DNA of 47,363 bases from Chryseobacterium sp. (GTDB lineage: Bacteria; Bacteroidota; Bacteroidia; Flavobacteriales; Weeksellaceae), in NCBI GenBank assembly GCA_003248755.1, contig QFQW01000024.1, positions 1 through 47,363 of the forward strand. Reading direction: 5' to 3'. The notes beneath the pieces are model-generated. The model was given only the letters and a program-made list of their open reading frames with translations. It did not search any database and was not told where the DNA came from. The position numbers and the translations under genes were made by a program. This document shows, in pieces, positions 23,600 through 31,377 of this stretch; position 1 is the stretch's first letter; the number at the start of each line of letters is the position of its first letter.

Positions 23600-23668
23600 T
23601 CGATTCTCATGTTTAATTTGAGTTTTCATGGTTATTAGTTTTTACCCCAACTTCGGTTGGGGTTTTTT
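23600..23668 (+). ncRNA. Candidate small RNA ending in a UUCG-loop terminator
   Basis: This is a proposed transcript of about 70 bases, from the predicted start of the sigma-54-like promoter to the T-run of a strong terminator. It contains a nine-codon ATG frame (MFNLSFHGY, 23609-23638) that may be meaningless. I do not recognise the RNA. The 23483-23789 gap holds this unit, the divergent ndk promoter and the purF terminator, and no other gene. Confidence 0.35.
23644..23668 (+). terminator. Plus-strand terminator with UUCG tetraloop and no upstream gene
   Basis: The stem ACCCCAAC / GTTGGGGT closes a TTCG tetraloop and is followed by TTTTTT. The polarity is plus strand, yet the nearest plus-strand gene (rpe) ends 740 bases earlier, beyond another terminator. 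Confidence 0.85.
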
Positions 23669-23697
23669 GTTTTTAATCATGAAAGAAATGCAATAAA

Positions 23698-23730
23698 AAA
23701 CCGTCAAAACAATAATTGTTTTGACGGTTT
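23698..23730 (-). terminator. purF terminator
   Basis: A perfect palindrome with 14-16-base arms (AAACCGTCAAAACA / TGTTTTGACGGTTT) continues as TTTTTTATTG on the minus strand. It lies 60 bases after the purF stop codon. Confidence 0.85.
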
Positions 23731-23789
23731 TAATTACTAAATGAGTGATTTATATCAATTTGATTAATATCATCCCAGTCTATCTTTTT

Positions 23790-25301
23790 TTAAAAAAGTG
23801 CCACAGCTTCAGGATTCGCAACAGGATATTTTTCTGTAAAACATCCGAAGCAATGATTTGGCGAACCTAAAATATCAACCAAATTCTCAACACTCAGAAA
23901 TTCCAAACTGTCAACATCCAGATATTTTCTCAATTCTTCTTTGCTCATATTGGCAGAAATCAGGTCATCTTTTGTAGGCGTATCGATTCCTAAAAAGCAA
24001 GGTGCAATAATTGGCGGAGAAACACTTCTAAAATGAATTTCCTTAACACCGGCATTTTTCAAAATCTTAACCAATCGTTTCGAAGTTGTTCCTCTTACAA
24101 TTGAATCATCAATAATAACAACTTTTTTATCTTTCATTTCAGAAACGATAGGATTAAGTTTAAGATTTACAAAGTGTTCTCTCATCTCCTGAGACGGAAT
24201 AATAAACGAACGTCCAATGTATCTATTCTTAATCAAAACAGGTCTAAAAGGAATACCCGAAGCCTTGGAAAAACCAATTGCTGCAGGAACTCCGGAATCC
24301 GGAACTCCAATTACAATATCTGCTTCGACAGGTGCTTGTTCCCATATCTTCATTCCCGATTTTTCTCTTACCTCGTGAACATTGATGCCTTCCAAAGTAG
24401 AATCCGGTCTTGCAAAATAAATATATTCGAAAGCACAGATTTTGTTGACACAATCGTCTTTTACCAGGTAAGATTGTAATCCATCTTCGTTATCACTTGT
24501 ATAAACAATCTCTCCAGGAAGAATATCCCGTACATATTGCGCTCCTACTCCATCCAAAGCACAACTCTCTGAAGCTACTACGAATGTATTTTCGTCAATT
24601 GCACCTAAAACCAGAGGTCTAATTCCATTGAAATCTCGGAATGCAAAAAACTTATTTCTTGTAATTCCAACTACTGAATATGCACCTTCTATCTTTTCCA
24701 TTGTCGCTTTAATCGCGCCACGAAGTCCAAGATCCAGATTTTTTTGAATTAATCTCAGAATAACCTCTGTATCAGAAGTTGCGCGAAAAACCACACCTTC
24801 ATCTTCCAATTCTTTTCTAAGCTGTTTTGCATTGGTAAGATTACCGTTGTGGGCTATAGAAAGTATGATTTGGTCGTATTCGTTTTTTGCAAAAAAGGGT
24901 TGAAAGTTATATTTCTTTTTGTCTCCTGCAGTAGTATATCTTGTATGTCCGATAACAGTGCTTCCCATATATTGCTGAGGCTCTTCAATTGTCTTGAAAA
25001 CATCCAAAACCAACCCTTCATCTTTTACAGAAAGGATTTTACCATTATTTCCAACTGCAATTCCGCAAGCTTCCTGACCACGATGCTGTAATGCAAAAAG
25101 TCCGAATTGTGACAAAGAAAATGTATCTAGATTCTCTGTGGAATGCAACCCAAAAACACCACATTCCTCTTCCATTTTATCGAAAGGATAATGAGCTTCC
25201 TTTTCTTCTTTGGAAAGGTGTTTGGTTTCTTCGAATTCCTGATAGCGATTCTGGAAAGCATATTTTGGTAATGTGCTATAATCTTGAAATTCTAAATCCA
25301 T
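23790..25301 (-). CDS. purF: Amidophosphoribosyltransferase
   Basis: The first committed step of purine synthesis: PRPP plus glutamine gives phosphoribosylamine. The 503 residues hold a glutaminase (Ntn) domain and a phosphoribosyltransferase domain. The nucleophile is Cys47 in EEECGVFG, so 46 residues precede it and would be removed as a propeptide or kept as an extension. The PRPP loop VVIIDDSIVRGTTSKRLV is clear. Cysteines in KICAFEYIYFARPDS, APCFLGID and NHCFGCF match the 4Fe-4S ligands of the Bacillus-type enzyme. It starts 19 bases after purC and forms an operon with it. Confidence 0.97.
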   Translation of the reverse strand: MDLEFQDYSTLPKYAFQNRYQEFEETKHLSKEEKEAHYPFDKMEEECGVFGLHSTENLDTFSLSQFGLFALQHRGQEACGIAVGNNGKILSVKDEGLVLDVFKTIEEPQQYMGSTVIGHTRYTTAGDKKKYNFQPFFAKNEYDQIILSIAHNGNLTNAKQLRKELEDEGVVFRATSDTEVILRLIQKNLDLGLRGAIKATMEKIEGAYSVVGITRNKFFAFRDFNGIRPLVLGAIDENTFVVASESCALDGVGAQYVRDILPGEIVYTSDNEDGLQSYLVKDDCVNKICAFEYIYFARPDSTLEGINVHEVREKSGMKIWEQAPVEADIVIGVPDSGVPAAIGFSKASGIPFRPVLIKNRYIGRSFIIPSQEMREHFVNLKLNPIVSEMKDKKVVIIDDSIVRGTTSKRLVKILKNAGVKEIHFRSVSPPIIAPCFLGIDTPTKDDLISANMSKEELRKYLDVDSLEFLSVENLVDILGSPNHCFGCFTEKYPVANPEAVALF

Positions 25302-25320
25302 TTTTTTTATGGTTTTGGGA

Positions 25321-26043
25321 TTATTTGGCTAAAGCAGTTTGCAGTCTGTTGAAGATTTCCACATAAGCTTCCGTAATCTCGCCTAAGTCTCTTCGGAATC
25401 TGTCTTTGTCAAGCTTTTTCATTGTATCCTTATCCCAAAGTCTGCACGTATCCGGAGAAATCTCATCAGCCAAAACAATTTTACCGTCAGATGTTTTTCC
25501 CAACTCGATTTTGAAATCTACAAGAATAACGTTAGCCTTATCAAATAAGTCAATCAAAAGTTTGTTGATTTTATCCGTTAACGCATACATTTCGTCAAGT
25601 TCTTCATAAGTTGCTGCTCCAAGAAAAACTGCATGATGATCGTTAATCAAAGGATCTCCCAATTCGTCTTTTTTATAACAAAGATCAAAAATAGTAACCG
25701 GAGATTTAAGACCTTCTTCCACGCCTAATCTTTGAGCCATACTTCCTGCAACATAGTTACGGACAACCATTTCCAAAGGAATGATATCTACTTTTTTTAC
25801 TAATTGTTCTCTGTCATCCAATTTCGCTATGAAGTGTGTTGGAATTCCTTTTTCGATAAGATATTCGAAAATAAGTGTGGAAATCGCATTGTTCAATTCG
25901 CCTTTTCTATCGAATTGGCCACGCTTCTGCGCATTGAAAGCTGTAGCATCGTCTTTGTAACGAACAACGACTTCGTTTGGGTTTTCGGTAGCAAAAACCT
26001 GTTTAGCCTTACCTTCGTAAAGCATTTCTTTCTTTTGACTCAT
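25321..26043 (-). CDS. purC: Phosphoribosylaminoimidazole-succinocarboxamide synthase
   Basis: SAICAR synthase joins aspartate to CAIR in purine synthesis. It is 240 residues long, the normal compact bacterial form. Motifs are MLYEGKAKQVFAT at the start, VRYKDDATAFNAQKRG, the VVRNYVAGSMAQRLG segment, and VILVDFKIELGKTSDGKIVLADEISPDTCRLWD near the end. It is first in the purC-purF operon, with a leader of about 70 bases in which I see no riboswitch. Confidence 0.97.
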   Translation of the reverse strand: MSQKKEMLYEGKAKQVFATENPNEVVVRYKDDATAFNAQKRGQFDRKGELNNAISTLIFEYLIEKGIPTHFIAKLDDREQLVKKVDIIPLEMVVRNYVAGSMAQRLGVEEGLKSPVTIFDLCYKKDELGDPLINDHHAVFLGAATYEELDEMYALTDKINKLLIDLFDKANVILVDFKIELGKTSDGKIVLADEISPDTCRLWDKDTMKKLDKDRFRRDLGEITEAYVEIFNRLQTALAK

Positions 26044-26119
26044 AATGTTTCATTTTTTTAAAAGGAAGTCGCGAATCATTTCGATTTCCAATTAAACTTT
26101 TTACTGTTAGATTTATGCA

Positions 26120-26127
26120 CAAATTTA
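26120..26127 (-). promoter_or_regulatory. purC promoter -7 box
   Basis: The minus strand reads TAAATTTG (TAnnTTTG), 76 bases before the purC ATG. No TTG lies at the expected spacing. Confidence 0.45.
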
Positions 26128-26194
26128 CGAAATTTTTACATTAAATACAGTTTTGTATATATTGAGTTCATAAAGCATTATTGGAACGGAGAAT

Positions 26195-26284
26195 CTTAGC
26201 AGCCCGACTTGAACGGAGCTCTTTTTCTTTTTTGAATAAAAAAGAAAAAAGCGGGAGTGGAAGGCGGATTAAGCTGCCCAAATT
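26195..26284. repeat. Long-hairpin intergenic repeat, copy E2
   Basis: The ends read AGCAGCCCGACTTGAACGG and AGTGGAAGGCGGATTAAGCT. They correspond to AGCCCCGATGGGAACGG and AGTGGACAGCGGGATTAAGC in copy E3. The centre is a perfect 12-bp stem TTTTTCTTTTTT / AAAAAAGAAAAA with a GAAT loop. Confidence 0.75.
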
Positions 26285-26297
26285 ATAAAAACAAAAA

Positions 26298-26318
26298 AGT
26301 CTCTTATAAAAAGAGACT
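26298..26318 (-). terminator. Terminator after the endonuclease I gene
   Basis: The stem AGTCTCTT / AAGAGACT closes an ATAAA loop and continues into TTTTTTG on the minus strand. It lies 24 bases past the stop codon at 26342. Confidence 0.8.
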
Positions 26319-26341
26319 CTTGAAATATATTTTGAAAAATT

Positions 26342-28201
26342 TTATTTTTTGATAAACTTGATTGATTTCCCGTCAATATTAAGAATGTAAGTGTTTGGAA
26401 CTAGTGAATGAACGTCAATCGATTTTTCACTAATAAACGGATTGTCGATATTTTTTATCAATTTTCCGGAAAGGTCATAAATCTGTGCAGATTTCACCTT
26501 GCTGACATCTCCTGTAATATTGATTCTGTCTGCTACCGGATTGGGATAAATATTAAAATCTAGATTATGATTTAGAATATCATTAACTGCCAAAACACCT
26601 AACCCTTGGCAATAATCTGATGGATAAGAAGTCCACTCATTGGTATCAAAAGTTGCTGTTGGATTAAGTACACCTGATTTTCTGTAAAGCGATTTGTTAC
26701 CGTTACTATTGTCCTGGCCTTTGATTCCTACAGCATCGACTGTCGCAGAGTTGTAAGAAATCTCTAAATACTGATTACCCGAAAATGTCATAGCCGGAGA
26801 ATTGGTTGCAAATTGTGCATTGGAGTTATTGAAACAGTTGAAATTTGCGTTGGGATTAACAATAACAATGCTTTGATTATTCTCTAAAGTCCCATCCAAT
26901 TCAAAAGGAGCTCCAAAATAATATGTTGAACTTTTCAACTGAATGTACAACTTGTACTTGCTCAAATTAACTTTATGACCTGTTCGGTTAGCAATTTCTA
27001 TGGCCTTGTTATTTGAAGTTCCCTCAAGATATTTTACAATCTGAATATCTTTTGCGAAATTATCAGCAGCTAATGTTGTAATACTCATTGTATTACTTTG
27101 AGGGCTTTCTAAATATCCATTGTCATAAGCTTTAACTGTAAAATTATAAGTTGTGTTAGGAGTCAAATGATCTACCGAGAATGTATTGGTTTTAGAAGTT
27201 CCTATTAAAACGCCATCTTGATAAATTTTGTATCCAATAACATCAGATTCCGGACTAGTTTGCCAATTGAGATTTACAAAATAAGCTGAATTTCTCTCTA
27301 ACGTAAGCTGAGAAGGCGCAGATGGAGCAACATTATCGGGAGCTTGATTCCAAATTAAGTCAACCCATTCCGGATGATCTATAAAAGGGTTTCTGTTTTT
27401 CTGAATATTATACACCGAATTATTACGGGCAATTTCTCTGGGAGAGACAGGATCTTGTGCGTTCCAACTCAACAACATTGCAACATACCAATCTTCAAAG
27501 GCTTTTTCCTCTGTTCCGTTAAGTGGATTTTGATCTTTGGTTGGATCTGTAGTGTTTGTACTAAAATTGAAAGTTCCTAATTTCCCTTCATATCTTACTG
27601 CAAAATACAGTAATGTTCTAGCAATATCACCCTTAAACTCGTCAATTGGTTCATATACACGACCTGTATATGTTGCGTTAGGCGTTCCATTGGAAGCCTG
27701 TTTTGACCCATTGGTAAAATTGTAATAAACTGTAGAACCAGCTTTTCCATACGGATAATTACTTCTCAACTGGTTTATTCTCGCATCTGTCGGAACTACA
27801 TAGAACAAATCCGAATACATAGGATAGTATCCGTTGAATGTACTTTGTGGCATCATATGTTCGCGATTCCAACCCAAACCTTCTGCATTTGCACTTCCAA
27901 TGATATTGTCCAGAGTGTAATGATAAGCAGTTGTCCCCGTAGGATTGTTAGAATAGATATCTAGTAAATAAGTAGTATTACCCGCATCATAATCATAAAA
28001 CTTATCAATATCTGTCTGACCATACAAAGTTTTGAGATCGTCATAATGCCAGTTATAATTTTTAGCAGAAATAATATCATGAAGCTTACTTTTCAAAGCA
28101 TAACCTGACAAATTTTCTGTGCCGGAATAATAACCTTCCGGAGCTTGTGCAGATATAAAAATTGGAATAACAGCTAATATAAAAAGATATTTTTTCAACA
28201 T
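26342..28201 (-). CDS. Secreted endonuclease I with FN3, lamin-tail-like and T9SS sorting domains
   Basis: A 619-residue extracellular nuclease of the EndA/NucM family. A signal peptide ends at ISAQA. The nuclease domain (about 20-290) holds the beta-beta-alpha-metal motif LGWNREHMMPQS with general base His115, plus DLFYVVPTDARINQLRSNYPYG. A fibronectin type III domain follows near 295-375 (APSAPSQLTLERNSAYFVNLNW). Residues 380-510 resemble a lamin-tail domain (FAKDIQIVKYLEGTSNNKAIEIANRTG). The C-terminus (about 545-619) is a T9SS type-A sorting domain (FNIYPNPVADRINI). It should degrade DNA or RNA outside the cell. It is monocistronic. Confidence 0.93.
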   Translation of the reverse strand: MLKKYLFILAVIPIFISAQAPEGYYSGTENLSGYALKSKLHDIISAKNYNWHYDDLKTLYGQTDIDKFYDYDAGNTTYLLDIYSNNPTGTTAYHYTLDNIIGSANAEGLGWNREHMMPQSTFNGYYPMYSDLFYVVPTDARINQLRSNYPYGKAGSTVYYNFTNGSKQASNGTPNATYTGRVYEPIDEFKGDIARTLLYFAVRYEGKLGTFNFSTNTTDPTKDQNPLNGTEEKAFEDWYVAMLLSWNAQDPVSPREIARNNSVYNIQKNRNPFIDHPEWVDLIWNQAPDNVAPSAPSQLTLERNSAYFVNLNWQTSPESDVIGYKIYQDGVLIGTSKTNTFSVDHLTPNTTYNFTVKAYDNGYLESPQSNTMSITTLAADNFAKDIQIVKYLEGTSNNKAIEIANRTGHKVNLSKYKLYIQLKSSTYYFGAPFELDGTLENNQSIVIVNPNANFNCFNNSNAQFATNSPAMTFSGNQYLEISYNSATVDAVGIKGQDNSNGNKSLYRKSGVLNPTATFDTNEWTSYPSDYCQGLGVLAVNDILNHNLDFNIYPNPVADRINITGDVSKVKSAQIYDLSGKLIKNIDNPFISEKSIDVHSLVPNTYILNIDGKSIKFIKK

Positions 28202-28310
28202 ATTAATATTTTTAAAAACAGGGGGATAAAAATATCATTTTTTTATAAGAATATTTTTATTTTTTTGAATTTAACTATTAATAATTGTTTATAAACTAAT
28301 TTAAAATAAA

Positions 28311-28337
28311 AAAATCTCTTTTATGAGAAGAGATTTT
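28311..28337 (-). terminator. Terminator after the alkyltransferase-like gene
   Basis: The stem AAAATCTCTT / AAGAGATTTT closes a 7-base loop, with a T-tract on the minus side. It lies 30 bases beyond the stop codon at 28368. Confidence 0.8.
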
Positions 28338-28367
28338 ATGGATTAGATGAATAATCAAATTTATCCT

Positions 28368-28667
28368 TTATAATTCTTTTAATGGATCCCAAAATAGCAC
28401 TTTGAAATCCTTAATTTTCCAATTTTCCTGTACAACAACATTTTCCTTTTCCAATCTTTCCCGGAAAGATGGAACAGATAATTTTCCAGAACTACTGATA
28501 ACCCTATGAGCCGGAACATCTTTCGGACAACCTCCCATTGCATTGCCAACGTGACGGGAATGATTGGGATAACCAACTGCCTTTGCGATAGCTCCGTAAG
28601 TAGAAACTCTTCCTTTAGGGATTAATTTTGTTACCTCGTAAACCTGTTGTTTGAATAGTTCGTTCAT
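28368..28667 (-). CDS. Alkyltransferase-like (ATL) DNA-binding protein
   Basis: A 99-residue member of the MGMT/Ogt C-terminal family. The active-site motif PCHRV of true O6-alkylguanine transferases reads P52-A-H-R-V56 here, so the acceptor cysteine is Ala53 and alkyl transfer is not possible. This is the hallmark of ATL proteins such as E. coli YbaZ and yeast Atl1, which bind alkylated bases and hand them to nucleotide excision repair. Other recognition residues are kept: Tyr24 in STYGAIA and the Arg finger in HSRHVGNAM. ATG is at 28667. uvrA is in the same window but 25 kb away. Confidence 0.9.
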   Translation of the reverse strand: MNELFKQQVYEVTKLIPKGRVSTYGAIAKAVGYPNHSRHVGNAMGGCPKDVPAHRVISSSGKLSVPSFRERLEKENVVVQENWKIKDFKVLFWDPLKEL

Positions 28668-28732
28668 TTTTTAGTTAAAATTAAATAAAGAAATATTATA
28701 ATCCGCTCAATCTGCGAGAGAAGAAAATAATT

Positions 28733-31198
28733 TTAAAACTCAAGCAACTTTAGTTTCAGCTGAACCCCAAAGTTATCTCTGAAGTTACTTGTCGCATAAT
28801 AACCCACCCTGTAAAACAATCCCAAATTGAATCTCGAGCTCAGGAAATTATTATACTCAAATCCAACTTCCTGATATAAATGGTCCAATGGTGAGAAGTT
28901 CTCTATCTGGTGGTATTCCTGATGTTTCATATCACCAACAACACCTCTGTAAATAAAATCGAAGCTGGAAGTACTCTTCCCAAAACTCTTGAAGTACCAA
29001 GGAATACGGTGCGTAATGTAATATCCTGCAAATTTATCATTAAAATACTTTCCTGCCGTCATTGTCGCAAACCCCAAATAACTGGTCAAAGAGAAATTAG
29101 ACAAAATCCCCGTACTGCTATTGCCATCCAAACCACCCATCTCGAACATGTGCCAAATAGGTGCTTTTCCTAAATAATATCCACCAAATGCTCTGGTTTG
29201 TGTTGTTCCCCAGGCTGTTCTAAATTGATGTGTATATAATACATCAAAACGACTATAATTAAACTCACCGCCTAAACTTTTATAACCTTGCTCATAATTA
29301 AAGAAAACCTCGGGAAAGTTCTGCTCAAAGGTATATTTTCCGGCAGGTGTCATAATATTTCGGTTATTAGGTGAAAACTTGATTGTTGCTAATGAGCTGA
29401 AATTTTCAAATTTTCTTGATTCTCCTAAAAACTCATAAGGGTAACCCGATTCCTCGTTTTGCTTTTTTGCAGAGACATTTAATGTCAACGAATTGCTCAA
29501 ATCCACTTCATAACCGAATTTGAATCCGTCAAACTTATAATATTTATCATTTTGAATGGACATCCCGTTGTTATTAATCTGCATCTTCGCATTCCAAAGA
29601 TTCTGGCTGAATCTCCCCGAAGCAATCACATCATTAAAATATTCGAAACGGAAAAAGGAGTTTCTGTTCAAAGTTGTTTTCACATCTAAACCTGCTCCAT
29701 ATTTAAACCCCCGGTCTTTGAAACCATAGGCCAAATAAACATCGGGAGAGATATATCTATTGAATTTCTCATTAAGTTTGAAACTTGCACCCGGTCGGAA
29801 ACCTTCATATTTGTTATATCTGGTTTGTAATGGACTGATATCAACCATTCCTACTGTAAATTTGGCTTTCATCAATGCCGTGATAACTCTTACCTTTCTG
29901 TCCAGCTTATATTTCTTTCCCAAACTATCGATTTTCACATAAGTCAGTTTCTCTCTTGCCGTTAAACTATCTGTCCTGTATTTACTTAGAAGAGAACCAT
30001 CCGTATTTTCAACACTCATTGTATATCCGTTGAATTGAGATGCTTTGAAGTCGACAGGCGTTTTGAAATCAAAATAATCAGATTTCATATAAGCGTAATT
30101 GTTGAACTTTTTTATCTTTTCCAGCCTTTCTTTTTTCTCTTCTGCAGTTTCGTCCGGTTTTTTCTGAACAGTTTCAAACTGCGAAGTCCCCATTTTGATT
30201 TTCAAATTCTCGGTCTTCAAAAACCATTTATTATCAATAGGAATCCAAATAGAAGTGATATTTCCGTCGGTTTTGACCTTACTGTTGCTTTCTATTTTTT
30301 TGATGGCATAAGTTTCTTTATCGATGTACAAATAACCATTATATTTTCTTCTGTTGACAGGAACTTTGTAATCGACTTGACGGAAACGGATGACATAATT
30401 CATTCTGCCTTCAATATCAATAGAATCAGTAAGAAAATACCTGTAAAGGCTTCTGTTCTCGGGAAGGATTTCTCTTGGAACTTTGTTTCTGTTGGAACGC
30501 AAAGCGAGCAATTCATAGACAGGATTTTTCAATCCGGAAATTCTATTATCCAAAATATTGGTTTTCTCTCCATATTTTTTGGAATAAAGAAATTCCATTG
30601 CACGTTCCCAAAGGAACATCTTGCTGTCTTTGGCAATTTCCATCATTTGTTCACCTTCTATCGAATCTTTTCTGTCTTTTTCTTTTTTAGGGAGTCGACG
30701 ATTGGCCACTCTGGAAAGCGAATCCTTTCTAGCATCCACAAATCTGGAATAATCCTGAATACTATCTTCATCTACGTCAAAAGACATTTTCTCATAAGAC
30801 TTATAAGAATAAGAATCTAGGGAATTAGGCGAATTTTCTTTGAAACTTTTGAAAACTTTTTCAATAATTGCCAAAGCTCTCGGGTCACTTTGATTATTTA
30901 GAACCACGCCTTGTATTTCGTTAGCTTTGATGTTATCTCGGTCCAGTCCAATTTCCATTACTTTGTCCACCACTACTTCATCACCTATATAATTTTCGAT
31001 TTCCACATCCACTTTTGGACATTTGGTTGTAAAAGTGAGAATTCCTTTTTCATTGGTTTGTCCCAATAATTTATCATTACAATAGACTTTTGCACCTTTG
31101 ATTGGTTTATGATTGTCGGACCTGTAAACTGTGAGCGTACTTTGAGAAAAAAACAGAGATGTATAGAAAAGAAAAATGAATGGCAAGATTTTATTCAT
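28733..31198 (-). CDS. DUF5686 family outer-membrane protein with carboxypeptidase-like N-terminal domain
   Basis: An 821-residue exported protein, function unknown. A signal peptide (MNKILPFIFLFYTSLFFSQS) is followed by a carboxypeptidase regulatory-like beta-sandwich at about 20-90 (STLTVYRSDNHKPIKGAKVYCNDKLLGQTNEKG). The long remainder has the DUF5686 pattern: IIEKVFKSFKENSPNSLDSYSYKSYEK, then a membrane barrel with many aromatic strands from about 440, ending LGLFYRVGYYATSNFRDNFGVQLKLKLLEF with a terminal Phe typical of outer-membrane barrels. It resembles the frame of a TonB-dependent receptor without a plug, but no TonB box is apparent. It appears monocistronic. Confidence 0.85.
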   Translation of the reverse strand: MNKILPFIFLFYTSLFFSQSTLTVYRSDNHKPIKGAKVYCNDKLLGQTNEKGILTFTTKCPKVDVEIENYIGDEVVVDKVMEIGLDRDNIKANEIQGVVLNNQSDPRALAIIEKVFKSFKENSPNSLDSYSYKSYEKMSFDVDEDSIQDYSRFVDARKDSLSRVANRRLPKKEKDRKDSIEGEQMMEIAKDSKMFLWERAMEFLYSKKYGEKTNILDNRISGLKNPVYELLALRSNRNKVPREILPENRSLYRYFLTDSIDIEGRMNYVIRFRQVDYKVPVNRRKYNGYLYIDKETYAIKKIESNSKVKTDGNITSIWIPIDNKWFLKTENLKIKMGTSQFETVQKKPDETAEEKKERLEKIKKFNNYAYMKSDYFDFKTPVDFKASQFNGYTMSVENTDGSLLSKYRTDSLTAREKLTYVKIDSLGKKYKLDRKVRVITALMKAKFTVGMVDISPLQTRYNKYEGFRPGASFKLNEKFNRYISPDVYLAYGFKDRGFKYGAGLDVKTTLNRNSFFRFEYFNDVIASGRFSQNLWNAKMQINNNGMSIQNDKYYKFDGFKFGYEVDLSNSLTLNVSAKKQNEESGYPYEFLGESRKFENFSSLATIKFSPNNRNIMTPAGKYTFEQNFPEVFFNYEQGYKSLGGEFNYSRFDVLYTHQFRTAWGTTQTRAFGGYYLGKAPIWHMFEMGGLDGNSSTGILSNFSLTSYLGFATMTAGKYFNDKFAGYYITHRIPWYFKSFGKSTSSFDFIYRGVVGDMKHQEYHQIENFSPLDHLYQEVGFEYNNFLSSRFNLGLFYRVGYYATSNFRDNFGVQLKLKLLEF

Positions 31199-31323
31199 AG
31201 TTTGGTTTTATTAAGTAGTAAGCCAGTTTTCCGAAATGTTACTAAATTTCTTATTCTAATTTAAAAAAAATTTACACAAATTACCTTATATAATATCGAG
31301 CCAAAGTGATTTTTACTCACAAA

Positions 31324-31353
31324 AAAGCATCTCAACCTTAATCGAGATGCTTT
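31324..31353 (-). terminator. Terminator after the GH5 gene
   Basis: A 10-bp stem AAAGCATCTC / GAGATGCTTT closes a 10-base loop and is followed by a T-run on the minus strand, 25 bases past the GH5 stop codon. Confidence 0.8.
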
Positions 31354-31377
31354 ATAATTAAATGTATTGATATGAAG

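Noticed and set aside
26044..26119. Purine riboswitch in the purC leader
   Set aside because: No purine-aptamer-like three-way junction or conserved loop bases could be found in the roughly 70-base leader.
30035..30820. 261-codon plus-strand frame antisense to the DUF5686 gene
   Set aside because: Phe/Ile-rich low-complexity translation typical of the complement of a Lys/Glu/Asn-rich gene; DUF5686 on the other strand is clearly real.
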